A stretch of 64,000 nt of DNA from an uncultured Bacteroides sp. (GTDB taxonomy: Bacteria; Bacteroidota; Bacteroidia; Bacteroidales; Bacteroidaceae). Both the position numbers and the translations under genes were made by a program. Shown piece after piece: positions 46,201-55,500 of this stretch (position 1 is the stretch's first letter; every line of letters starts with the position of its first letter). The stretch spans positions 62,001 through 126,000 of the forward strand of contig NZ_CAUCSQ010000007.1 in assembly GCF_958445495.1 (NCBI RefSeq). The letters run 5' to 3'. Below the pieces are notes generated by a model. It was given only the letters and a program-made list of their open reading frames with translations. It was not told where the DNA came from and ran no database searches.

Positions 46201-46386
46201 TTCCTGAAATTGAAGAATGCGGAAGTCGGATATTCCTGGAAATTCCTCCGCGCATATGTAAGCGGCTCTAACCTCCTGACATTCTCGCCGTTTAAATACT
46301 GGGACCCGGAAATGGGAGGAGGAAACGGTTTGAGTTATCCTACTCAACGTGTGATAAACTTTGGCGTGCAATTAAACTTTAAATAA
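43213..46386 (+). CDS. SusC-family TonB-dependent outer membrane transporter
   Basis: A 1057-residue outer-membrane glycan importer. After the signal peptide comes a CarboxypepD_reg-like domain (residues about 48-125, YEGVVIDANTQEPLVGVNVLVKG). Next are the TonB-box-like DEVVVTAFG, the plug domain (about 140-265, IIIDGVEAS, GTRGANGVLIVTTKSG) and the 22-strand barrel ending in VINFGVQLNFK. No STN signalling domain is present, so it is not paired with an ECF sigma/anti-sigma switch. It precedes susD by 12 bases. Expression probably depends on the invertible promoter upstream. Confidence 0.97.
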   Translation: MRTAFYVRQIKWKVVLTSGLILFLPFYSPVCALSDTNAVITAQAAKKYEGVVIDANTQEPLVGVNVLVKGTTNGLITDMEGRFTINAVPGQTLVFSYMGYKNTEVKLTNVTLLSVEMSEDSQALDEVVVTAFGVGQKKESMVGAVSQVKAPELRVPSANLTNSFAGRIAGVTAIQSSGQPGNDGSTFYIRGISTLTATSPLIIIDGVEASSGDLNALDSEVIESFSVLKDATATAMYGTRGANGVLIVTTKSGENREKAIINARIEGYVSMPTKVPEFVDAVTYMNMYNEAQNNYATTSYIYSQDKINGTMAGSSDPYLYPNVNWYDELFKTAAFNQRVNLNVRGGSKRVDYFINANMTHETGMLRGRSKEFYSYDNNINNIRYTFQNNLNVHLTKTATISMNLGVELRDTHGPSTGTGTLFSNVMNVNPVDFPILYPQGSSVTSWGNTSDYLKWGVYDRGTVSAAKNPLADLVDGYADGFETTVRANLKYAQKLDFITPGLKFNALLSVKNWSSSSTTRAHGYNKYTLTSSNDGDYLLRIMGTESNHTLSTNRTVSGDRRFYFQAYLDYNRTFKDVHNLSAMILYNQDQYDSNTATSDLTTTLPIRKQGVAARVSYDYAHKYMAELNMGYNGSENFAEGHRFGFFPSIALGWNISEEKFFQKAKGVIHNLKLRASYGLVGNADANSRFMYLPIVDLDGSPQFSTGNSISNMLSYKGILFSRYENEKLKWEVGYKTNVGVDIGLFNSLNLTVEYFNELRKDIYQRNNALPLYLGYYTGSIYGNYAEVKNWGVELSLDYGKQFTKDFSVQFKGTFSFARNKVLKYAQGYNPDYPEKSPIGYPINALTGYVYAGHLFIDQGEIDNSATQSFSASVAPGDIKYVDIPNKYGVTDGIINEYDQVHMGWPTTPEIIYGFGPSFKYKNWDFSFFFQGMAHRSFFISGFHPFGDDQNRNVLTFIAEDYYSPENPNIYARYPRLTQKSHSNNTQNSDYWLRNGAFLKLKNAEVGYSWKFLRAYVSGSNLLTFSPFKYWDPEMGGGNGLSYPTQRVINFGVQLNFK

Positions 46387-46398
46387 TGACAGACAGTT

Positions 46399-48330
46399 AT
46401 GAAAAAACTATTTTTATATGCGGCTCTTTTGTTCGGGATGTCCGGTTTTACTGCTTGTAATTACCTGGATATTGTACCTGATGAGCGCGAACAGGAGAAA
46501 GATGCCTATACCAACGAGATTGCAGCATTAAGAATGTTGTACAGTTGTTACGGTTATATGCCTAACCCCGCTGACAATACCAGCAGCCTTGACTTTTTCA
46601 CAGGGGATGAGGTGGTGACTTCGTTTATGAACATCGACGGTTTTGCGTCCGGAAACTGGACTGCGAACACTACGCTTTCCAACAATTATTACAGAAACCT
46701 GTATGCGGGAATCCGTCAGTGTTGGATATTCCTGGAGCACATGAATGAATACGTGGGCATAGATGACGTGAAAGAAAACTACATCGCTCAATGCCATTTC
46801 CTGATTGCCTATTATCACATGAGACTGATGATGGGGTGGGGCCCTATCATCATTGTGGACAAGGTGGAGGATTTGACCGGTAATCTGGACACGGAATATA
46901 AATCCAGAAGCACATTGAGCGAATGCGTCGAATTTATCTGTACCCAGTACGATTTGGCTATCAATTCAGGGGCGTTGAAAGAAAGGTATGACGACAACCA
47001 AACCGGACTGGCAACTTCTGTTCTCGCCAAGTCGATGAAAGCTTATACCCTGATGTATTATGCTTCACCGTTATTTAACGGAAATGCCACTCTTGCCGCC
47101 CAACTGGTCAATCGGGACGGAACGGCATTGCTTTCCGCAGAGCCGGACGAAAGCCGTTGGGAAAAAGCCCGTCAGGCATATAAAGTCGCCATTGAGGCAG
47201 CGATTTCCGCCGGGCACGAACTTTTCAACCTGACTACTTCCACGACAAACGGGTATCCGCGTAACTCAACCATGCGTATCTTGCGCAGCAACATGTCTAC
47301 GCCGGTGGAGACCAATCTGGAGAATATCTGGACATACGCATTCGACGAGGGGGAAGCCGGCCTTCAAAGACGCTCGATGCCGTTCATCGATACGAAATGT
47401 TACAATGGGGTAGCGCCGACACTCAACATGCTGCGCCGTTTCTATACCATAAACGGCCTGCCTTACGACAAAGACCCGACTTACAACATCAGAGATGAAT
47501 TTGAAACGGTCAAAATAACCTCTGCCAACAATTACGTTACCATCGGTGAAGAACAAGAGGTGATAGCTAAGGAGGGGAAATATACGTCACAGATGAACCT
47601 GCACCGCGAACCGAGATATTATGCCTGGATTTCTTTCCAGGGAGGATATTATGAATTGGACCACGGTACGGGATATGACACCAATGAGATTGACAAACCC
47701 GGTTCGAGCCTGTCCGGCGGGACACGCCTGGTTACGGAATTCCTGAAAGACGGCAATTGCGGAAGGAAGAACCGCAACGCGAATTATTCCCGGTCGGGCT
47801 TCTTAAATAAAAAAGGAGTAAGTCCGGACAGCAAAGCGGACAAGACCAATCCTGCAATGAAGAAATATCCTTTCCCGCTGCTTCGGTTGGCAGACCTTTA
47901 TCTGGCTTATTCCGAATGTGCCGCCGAATGTGGCATACTGGAGGACAACGGTGACGACAAAGGTGCTAAATATTACCTGAATCTGGTACGCGAGCGCGCC
48001 GGAATACCGGATGTGGATACTTCCTGGGCTCTTATCGGTGAAGCGCTCGACAAGGAACGGATGATTGAAATTATCCGTCAGGAACGTCAAATCGAACTTT
48101 ATCTTGAACGCCAGAATTTCTGGGATATGCGCCGTTGGCTGAAAGCGTACGAATGTTTCAACGGACCGTACAAGGGAATGAACATCGACGGGGAAACCAT
48201 TGAAGAATTCTCGCAGGAAGCTGACATAACACTCAATGAACGTGTGTTCTATGAACATAACTATTTACTGCCGTTCCCGTCATACGATATCAACAATAAC
48301 GAGAACTGCGTACAGAATCCGGGATATTAA
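46399..48330 (+). CDS. SusD-family surface glycan-binding lipoprotein
   Basis: A 643-residue lipoprotein (lipobox FTAC, Cys20) with N-terminal TPR-like SusD helices (YTNEIAALRMLYSCYGYM) and the C-terminal family block ERMIEIIRQERQIELYLERQNFWDMRRW ending ENCVQNPGY. It forms the lid of the SusC transporter encoded 12 bases upstream. It is longer than the usual 500-600 residues; extra loops around residues 330-480 may shape ligand binding. Confidence 0.96.
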   Translation: MKKLFLYAALLFGMSGFTACNYLDIVPDEREQEKDAYTNEIAALRMLYSCYGYMPNPADNTSSLDFFTGDEVVTSFMNIDGFASGNWTANTTLSNNYYRNLYAGIRQCWIFLEHMNEYVGIDDVKENYIAQCHFLIAYYHMRLMMGWGPIIIVDKVEDLTGNLDTEYKSRSTLSECVEFICTQYDLAINSGALKERYDDNQTGLATSVLAKSMKAYTLMYYASPLFNGNATLAAQLVNRDGTALLSAEPDESRWEKARQAYKVAIEAAISAGHELFNLTTSTTNGYPRNSTMRILRSNMSTPVETNLENIWTYAFDEGEAGLQRRSMPFIDTKCYNGVAPTLNMLRRFYTINGLPYDKDPTYNIRDEFETVKITSANNYVTIGEEQEVIAKEGKYTSQMNLHREPRYYAWISFQGGYYELDHGTGYDTNEIDKPGSSLSGGTRLVTEFLKDGNCGRKNRNANYSRSGFLNKKGVSPDSKADKTNPAMKKYPFPLLRLADLYLAYSECAAECGILEDNGDDKGAKYYLNLVRERAGIPDVDTSWALIGEALDKERMIEIIRQERQIELYLERQNFWDMRRWLKAYECFNGPYKGMNIDGETIEEFSQEADITLNERVFYEHNYLLPFPSYDINNNENCVQNPGY

Positions 48331-48356
48331 TTTTTTTATGTTTTACCTGTGATATT

Positions 48357-49283
48357 ATGAAAATATTTTATAAATACTTATTGATAGGAATCGCGGTTTG
48401 CACCGCGGCTCTTACCTCTTGCAGCAATGACGAAGAGGGAACAGCGCCCGTAATCGACATGGAAACGATGAATTTTACGGCTACGCCCGGAGAAGGGCAA
48501 ATAACACTCTCGTGGCAGGTTCCGGAAAATCCCGGCTATTTATACCTGCAACTGGAATATTACGACCCGCGGGAAAAGAAAATAAACAAGAAGAATTTCA
48601 GTATATTTACCCAGGAGTATGTGGTGGAAAATACCCGTGCCCGTTATGGAGCCGCATATAACTTCAAATTCACCCCGTATAGCGATACCGGTGCGGCGGG
48701 AACTCCCGTCGAGTTGAAAGGTATCACTTCCGGCGCTGCTCCGATAGTGAATGCGGTGGTAGAGGAAAAACTGGAATTAGGTACTGCTAACTTCAAGGCT
48801 TTGGATGATAACGGCGTTAAGGTAATAGACATGATTTGCGACGGGATTACCGACCAGCAAGAAAACCTGTATCATACGGCAACGACTGATGTGCCTCATT
48901 ATGTAGATATAAATTTAGGTGAGGAATTGTCCCGTTTCAAAATAAAGACCTATAACAGTAACAAGCATGACGGTGCGAATGTCGGAAATCCTACGAATGT
49001 AAAAATCTTCCGGCTTTCTTCCCTGGAAGACACTTCTGTGGATGTGGGGACAGACGACGCATTGATATGTTCCGTAGGCCTGCCGAATGTGGGTAAAAGC
49101 GTAACCAATGAGTTCATCTATCCGGATGAGGATTCCGATGAATTGGAGACACCGGTTCAATACATCCGTTTCTATGCGACTTCGGAAACTACTTATTGGA
49201 ATCTGGCGGAACTGGAAATATACAAGGTGGATTATATTATTTCCAATCCCGAAGTAGACGAAGTGGAAGAATACGATAAATAA
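48357..49283 (+). CDS. Surface lipoprotein with FnIII-like and F5/8-like domains (glycan-binding)
   Basis: A 308-residue lipoprotein (LTSCSNDEEG; the acidic residues after Cys fit the Bacteroides surface export signal). Residues about 35-125 resemble the FnIII-like DUF4959-type domain (ITLSWQVPENPGYLYLQLEYY). Residues about 150-295 resemble an F5/8 type C/discoidin fold (ATTDVPHYVDINLG...VQYIRFYATSETTYWNLAELEIY). It is the third gene of the locus, 26 bases after susD, the usual place of the accessory glycan-binding protein. A double hairpin with a strong terminator follows. Confidence 0.85.
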   Translation: MKIFYKYLLIGIAVCTAALTSCSNDEEGTAPVIDMETMNFTATPGEGQITLSWQVPENPGYLYLQLEYYDPREKKINKKNFSIFTQEYVVENTRARYGAAYNFKFTPYSDTGAAGTPVELKGITSGAAPIVNAVVEEKLELGTANFKALDDNGVKVIDMICDGITDQQENLYHTATTDVPHYVDINLGEELSRFKIKTYNSNKHDGANVGNPTNVKIFRLSSLEDTSVDVGTDDALICSVGLPNVGKSVTNEFIYPDEDSDELETPVQYIRFYATSETTYWNLAELEIYKVDYIISNPEVDEVEEYDK

Positions 49284-49301
49284 CAGTCCTCTTAATATAA
49301 A

Positions 49302-49340
49302 CCGGCAAGTTTTCCTTTTATACAAAAGGGGACTTGCCGG
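49302..49340 (+). repeat. Hairpin after the surface lipoprotein gene
   Basis: CCGGCAAGT (49302-49310) and ACTTGCCGG (49332-49340) pair perfectly, with an inner CCTTTT/AAAAGG pairing. No U-tract follows directly. It may stabilise the susCD transcript end. Confidence 0.65.
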
Positions 49341-49351
49341 ATGAGCCCCCC

Positions 49352-49397
49352 AAAAGGAAGGATTTCCGGTAATTGACTATCCATATCCTTCCTTTTT
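49352..49397 (+). terminator. Rho-independent terminator between glycan-binding and M60 genes
   Basis: Perfect 12-bp arms AAAAGGAAGGAT (49352-49363) and ATCCTTCCTTTT (49385-49396) continue into a T run. It should uncouple, fully or partly, the susCD unit from the enzyme genes. Confidence 0.82.
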
Positions 49398-49507
49398 CAT
49401 ATTTCTAGCAAAGTTCTAAAGCATAACGCTTCTCAGGCATATCATAATTATATTGTTTGACCCCCTCAAACACTCTTCAATAAACCTTTAACACTTATTC
49501 AAGTATT

Positions 49508-52366
49508 ATGAAAAACTGTTGGAATATACCCTTATTCACCATATTGGCATTTCTGTCAGTCATGTGCGATAATGAAGAACCTTTATATGAGGAATCCCTT
49601 TTATTGAAAATACCGGATAAAGAGAATATAAATTTTGACGAAAACGGCGGAGAGCAGGATATAGAAATCACCTCTAACGGAATTTGGAAGGCTGTCGTAG
49701 CCGATGGAGGAAAAGAGTGGTGCAAGGCAGTCCGTTCAAACGGAAAGTTGACTGTTTCCGTCGGCAAAAGCGATGAGAAAAATGTGCGGAATACTTCCAT
49801 TGACATCATACTGGGAAATTTAAAGGAAACCATCAATGTATATCAACTGGGATGGGGAAAAGCGATTCTTCTTTCCAGAACTTCCGCTGACGTCCCGACT
49901 GTCGGCGGACAGGCGGAAGTGACGGTCACTACAAACATCGATTACGAAATCCGGATTGAAGACGAGGAATGGATTGAATATGTCCCGTCTACCCGCAGTG
50001 CGGACGAACATCCTTTGGAAGATAATGTAGAAAAGTTTGTCATAGGCGCCAATAGCAGCTCCGAGGAGCGGAGAGCCAATATAATTTTTAAGGATAAGGA
50101 AGAAAACGGAGAAATCGAACCGGTGGAATTCCGGATTATACAGAGCGGATTGGGAAATTACGAACCGGGAAATCTGGGAGATATAGGAAGTGATATCAAG
50201 GTGGATATGACCGGAGCGGAAGACGTTGCCGGGAGTGATAACGGGAAAAAAGCGCAATTGGCTATCGACGGAGATCCTTCAACCTGGTGGCACTCTTCAA
50301 ACGGGGGCTTTGACAGTGATAACCCGATGGAGCTTACCATTTCTTTTCCTGAGCCGGTAGAGATGGATTATTTCATTTATGTACCCCGCAACGACAACAA
50401 TGTAAACGGTGTATGGGGAGAGGTGGAAGTGTACATAGAAACATCCGCGAATTTGCAAAGGACCAGGGCATTTTCAGTAGAACCGGTTGTGGAATGGGAT
50501 TTTAAGAAGCAAAAAAACATGGCGCGTGTGGATTTCCCCGCTTCTCAGATTGATGTGACAAAGGTAAAGTTCAAGATTAAATCCGGAGCCAACAGCAACG
50601 CCGCAGGAAAGAATCTCGCTTCCTGCGCCGAAATAGAATTTTATAAAGAAAATCCGGAAAAATTCGACTATACGGCTTTGTTCGAGGATAAGCTTTGTGC
50701 AAAATTGAAGCCCGGTATCACGTTGGAAGAAATTTTGAACTGCCAGAATGCCTTTTATAAAAATATCGCTTACTACATGTGGAACAATATATACCCGAGT
50801 GAATTCCGCATCGCCGAGTTTAAAGCCGGACAAAATCCCAAGAAGGATGCGCAAAGAAATAAAACGAACCAATACGGCATACTGGACAATCCGACGGGAA
50901 TTGCTGTGACGGAAGGCGATGAACTTGTGGTTTTTGCCGATTTGAACAACGCTTCCAATGTATCTTTGCTGATACAAAATCTGAACAAACCCAATGGAGA
51001 CGGTTACGGACAGGGCGAAAAACTGATACTGGCGGACGGGATAAACCGCACAGTGGCAAAAAACGACGGACTGGTATATGTGATTTACAATGAAGAAGAC
51101 AATGTGTTCCAGCCGGCTCTTCCTTCAATCAGGCTTCACTTTGCCAGCGGAACGGTAAACGGATATTATGACAGCCAGAATGAAAGTTTGAAAGGGCGTT
51201 GGAAAGAACTGTTGGGTAAAGCAACCTATTCTTATTTTGATGTCGTGGGAAAGTATGCGCATTTGGTTTTCCCCACCTCACGTTTCAGAAACCACACGAC
51301 TGACCTTAAAGCGCTTATTGACGCTTATGACGAGCTGGTTTATAACGAGCAGTTGTTGATGGGATTGGTAAAATATGAAAAAATGTTCGGAAACCGCATG
51401 GATTTTACCGTAATATATACTTCCTATATGTATTCCACCACCAACCATACCGGATACAATGACAATACGTTAGCAGATTTGTGCGACGAGTCAAAACTCA
51501 CGACTTCCGCTTGCTGGGGGCCTGCACACGAGGTGGGGCACAGCAACCAGACTACCGGTTTGAAATGGGCGGGAATGACGGAAGTGACCAACAACATCAA
51601 GGCGGAATATATACAAACGGTTGTTTTCAAGCAGCCTTCCCGCCTGCAAACGGAGACGAACGGGCAAGGCGCCAACCGTTACGAGCAGGCATGGAATAAA
51701 ATTCTGGTAGGAAAGCTGGCACATAATTGGGATTCGGGAAGCCAGTTCCTGAAACTGGTTCCTTTCTGGCAATTGCAACTTTATTTCGGAAATGTCAAAG
51801 GGATGTCTCCCGAACAAGGACACCAAACGGATAAAGGAGGATTTTACCCGGAAGTCTATGAGTTCCTGCGTGAGAATGAATCCAGCAGCAACCAAGGGCA
51901 ACAGCAATTGGATTTCACTGTGATAGCCAGTGAAATGGCAGGATATGATTTGACGGACTTTTTCGAGAAATGGGGTTTCTTCAGGGAAGTCAACAGGGAT
52001 GAAGTGGATTACGGAAAAGCACATTTTGAGATTACGCAGGAAATGGCGGCTTCCGCCAAGAATGAGGTTAAAGGAAAAAGATTGCCGGATATCAGCGGTA
52101 TAGCGTTGGAATATATCACTGACAATAACTGGGAGATATTTAAAAAACAATCCGAAGTGGTTGAAGGAACCGCTGCGAAAAGCGGTAACCGGATATCGAT
52201 GAAGAACTGGCAGAATGTAGTCGCATACGAGGTCAGGGAAAATAATGAGAAAGGAAACCTGGTCTATGTATCCGACAGAGAATCTTTCAGCGTGGATAAC
52301 TGGGAACCGAATTATAAAATATATGCCGTCCAATATAACAATGTGCGTATCGAAGCGGATTTATAA
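49508..52366 (+). CDS. M60-family (enhancin-like) zinc metallopeptidase, putative mucin-type O-glycopeptidase
   Basis: A 952-residue probable surface lipoprotein (VMCDNEEPLYEE: acidic residues after Cys; the lipobox is unusual, with Met before Cys). Two BACON-like domains cover residues about 30-125 and 128-215 (NGIWKAVV; SSEERRANIIFKDKEENG). An F5/8 type C carbohydrate-binding domain covers about 225-390 (AIDGDPSTWWHSSN). The M60 catalytic domain carries the zinc site HEVGH (His674, Glu675, His678) with Glu692 (GMTEVTN) as the third ligand. Known relatives such as BT4244 cleave mucins next to truncated O-glycans. Neighbouring GH31 and GH2 genes fit the same substrate. It has a terminator before it and a good promoter after it, so it may be its own unit. 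Confidence 0.91.
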   Translation: MKNCWNIPLFTILAFLSVMCDNEEPLYEESLLLKIPDKENINFDENGGEQDIEITSNGIWKAVVADGGKEWCKAVRSNGKLTVSVGKSDEKNVRNTSIDIILGNLKETINVYQLGWGKAILLSRTSADVPTVGGQAEVTVTTNIDYEIRIEDEEWIEYVPSTRSADEHPLEDNVEKFVIGANSSSEERRANIIFKDKEENGEIEPVEFRIIQSGLGNYEPGNLGDIGSDIKVDMTGAEDVAGSDNGKKAQLAIDGDPSTWWHSSNGGFDSDNPMELTISFPEPVEMDYFIYVPRNDNNVNGVWGEVEVYIETSANLQRTRAFSVEPVVEWDFKKQKNMARVDFPASQIDVTKVKFKIKSGANSNAAGKNLASCAEIEFYKENPEKFDYTALFEDKLCAKLKPGITLEEILNCQNAFYKNIAYYMWNNIYPSEFRIAEFKAGQNPKKDAQRNKTNQYGILDNPTGIAVTEGDELVVFADLNNASNVSLLIQNLNKPNGDGYGQGEKLILADGINRTVAKNDGLVYVIYNEEDNVFQPALPSIRLHFASGTVNGYYDSQNESLKGRWKELLGKATYSYFDVVGKYAHLVFPTSRFRNHTTDLKALIDAYDELVYNEQLLMGLVKYEKMFGNRMDFTVIYTSYMYSTTNHTGYNDNTLADLCDESKLTTSACWGPAHEVGHSNQTTGLKWAGMTEVTNNIKAEYIQTVVFKQPSRLQTETNGQGANRYEQAWNKILVGKLAHNWDSGSQFLKLVPFWQLQLYFGNVKGMSPEQGHQTDKGGFYPEVYEFLRENESSSNQGQQQLDFTVIASEMAGYDLTDFFEKWGFFREVNRDEVDYGKAHFEITQEMAASAKNEVKGKRLPDISGIALEYITDNNWEIFKKQSEVVEGTAAKSGNRISMKNWQNVVAYEVRENNEKGNLVYVSDRESFSVDNWEPNYKIYAVQYNNVRIEADL

Positions 52367-52440
52367 GTCTTTTGTAAGTTAAAATCATGCCGGACAAATG
52401 TAATTTGAGAATTAACCGACAATAACCTTGTCACTTATTG

Positions 52441-52470
52441 TTGTATGCTGTCTGTTTTTTCTTAACTTTG
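52441..52470 (+). promoter_or_regulatory. Promoter of the GH2-GH31-sulfatase unit
   Basis: TTG (52441-52443), 19 bases, then TAACTTTG (52463-52470), a near-consensus Bacteroides promoter 60 bases before the GH2 start codon. Confidence 0.72.
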
Positions 52471-52530
52471 TCTTGCTGGGAAAATATTCTTATGGATACT
52501 AAATGAAAAACAACATAATACCGTGAAAAA

Positions 52531-55500
52531 ATGAGAAAGGAAATACTTTACCTCATGTCTGCCTGGGCAGTTGTCATGACTGCCAATGCGCAGACCCTCC
52601 CTTTGAAAGGATTTGACTATGCGGTTACGGGAAGTCCGACCGGAAAGGAATGGGAATCTCCTGAACAGCTCGCGCTGAACAAGGAACAGCCTCATTCGTG
52701 GTTCTTCACGTTCGCAGATATGGAAAGTGCCAGAAACGTACTTCCCGAACATAGTGATTATTATCAATCCCTGAACGGAAAATGGAAATTCCATTGGGCG
52801 GGCAATCCCGGCGAACGTCCGGCCGATTTCTATCAACCGGCATTTGACGTATCGGGATGGGATGAGGTCACAGTCCCGATGCAATGGAACGTGGCGGGAA
52901 TCCAAAAGGACGGAAGCCTGAAATACGGCACTCCGATATATGCCAACCAGCCTGTGATTTTCAAACACACCGTAGCTGTGGACGACTGGAGAGGAGGAGT
53001 GATGCGGACTCCGCCACAAGACTGGACGACTTATAAGCACCGTAACGAGGTGGGGTCGTACCGGCGCACGTTTACCGTGCCCGAAGATTGGACGGGCCGG
53101 GAAATTTATATCAATTTCGACGGCGTATCTTCTTTCTTCTATTTATGGGTGAACGGCCATTATGTGGGTTTTTCCAAGAACTCCCGCAATACTTCGTCTT
53201 TCAATATCACTCCCTACCTGAATGAAAAAGGAGAAAATATCGTGGCGGCGGAAGTGTACCGCAACTCGGACGGTTCATTCCTTGAGGCGCAGGACATGTT
53301 CCGTTTGCCCGGCATATTCCGTACAGTGTCGTTGACCTCTACCGCTAAAGTACAGGTCCGCGATTTCCGGGTGTTTCCCCGGCTCGATTCGAATTATGAA
53401 AACGGAACGATTCGAGTGGAGGCGGATTTGCGCAACCTGGGCGGAAAAAGGATAAAAGACTATTCTCTTACTTATTCGTTATACGCCAACCGATTGTATT
53501 CGGACGAGAATATTCCGGTGAGCGGCGTCACGGGAACGGTGTCAATAGCCAAGCTGGAAAAAGGAGAGAGTATTTCCACCGAGGCCGTTCTTCATATCGA
53601 CAGCCCCCGGAAATGGTCGGCGGAAGCTCCCTACCGTTATACGCTGGTAGGGCAGTTGAAGGACAAAAAAGGAAAGGTGATGGAAATTTTTTCCACTGCG
53701 CTGGGATTCTGCCAGGTGGAAATCAAGGATACTCCCGCCTCCGAAGACGAATTCGGGCTGGCAGGCCGCTATTACTATGTTAACGGAAAGACAGTCAAAC
53801 TGAAAGGCGTCAACCGCCAGGAAATCAACCCCGCCACGGGCAATGCCATTTCGCACAAACAAATGGAAGAAGAAATCATGCTGATGAAACGGGGGAATAT
53901 CAACCACGTGCGTAACTCTCATTATTCCTGTGACCCGCATTGGTACTATTTATGCGACAAATACGGAATCTATCTGGAAGACGAGGCGAATATAGAAAGC
54001 CATGAATACTATTACGGCAAAGAGTCCCTGTCACACGTGCCGGAATTCGAGGCCGCCCATGTGGCGCGTGTCATGGAATTGGCACACGCTCATGTCAACC
54101 ATCCTTCCGTAGTGATTTGGTCATTGGGGAACGAGGCGGGGCCTGGACAGAATTTTGTTTCCGCATATAAGGCGTTACATGCCTTCGACCCTTCCCGTCC
54201 CGTGCAATATGAACGGAACAATGAAATCGTGGACATGGGTTCTAACCAGTATCCTTCTATCGGATGGATGCAGGGAGCCGTGACCGGGAAATACAAAATC
54301 AAATATCCGTTCCATGTTTCGGAATACGCCCATTCCATGGGTAACGCGGTGGGCAACCTCATTGATTATTGGGAAGCCATCGAATCGACGAACTTTTTCT
54401 GCGGAGCGGCTATCTGGGATTGGGTAGACCAGGCGTTGTATTATTACGACCGCCATACCGGAGAGCGTTTTTGGGCCTACGGAGGAGACTTCGGCGATAA
54501 GCCGAATAGCGGAATGTTCTGTATGAATGGAATCCTGTTGCCCGACCACTCTCCCAAACCGGCTTTTTATGAGGTGAAAAAAGTTTATCAGAATGTCGGG
54601 GTGAAAGCGATAGACATGCAAAAAGGAAAAATAGAGATTTTCAACAAGAACTATTTTACTTCATTAGACGGTTATAAGCTGGTGTGGTCTTTATACAAAG
54701 ACGGTGAGAAGATAAAAGAAAGCGACGAGCTGATAACTGCAAAGCCTGTCGTAGGGCCTCGCGAAAAGGTGGCCTGCACGATTCCTTATAAGTACGGGGA
54801 TATGGAAACCGGAAGCGAATATTTTGTGAAGATACAGTTTTTGCTTGCCGAAGACATGCCTTGGGCTCCAAGCGGTTTTGTACAGATGGAAGAACAGTTG
54901 CCGGTGAAAGCCGCAGGCAAGAAAATATCCATGCAGGAGGTGACAGCTTCGCTGGAACGGCCTGTAGTGGACAAATCGGAAGATTATATGACTGTCACGG
55001 GAAAAGGATTTACCGTGAAGTTCGATAACAGGCAAGGAACCGTCCACAGTCTGGAATATAACGGTAGAAAAGTGCTCCGCGACGGGGAAGGGCCGAGACT
55101 TGACGCTCTCCGCGCCCCGACGGACAATGACAATTGGGCATACCGGCAATGGTTTGAAAAGGGATTGCATAATCTGAAACATAAGGTATTGGAATATGCA
55201 TGGGTGAATGAGGCAAAGAAAAACGACAATTTCATTCAGTTGATGTACACGATAGAATCCCAGGCTCCGAACGCCGCCTCATTGGAAGGAGGAACCTCCG
55301 GCAGGTATCAGGTGAAGGAACTGGCCGACCGGCCGTTCGGTCCGGACGACTTCAAATTCACGACCAATCAGATTTGGACAATTTATCCGGACGGTTCCAT
55401 TGAATTGCAATCCAATATCACTTCCAATGATGCCGGACTGGTACTGGCGCGCCTGGGATACGTGATGCAGCTTCCGGACGAATTGCAGCAATACACGTAT

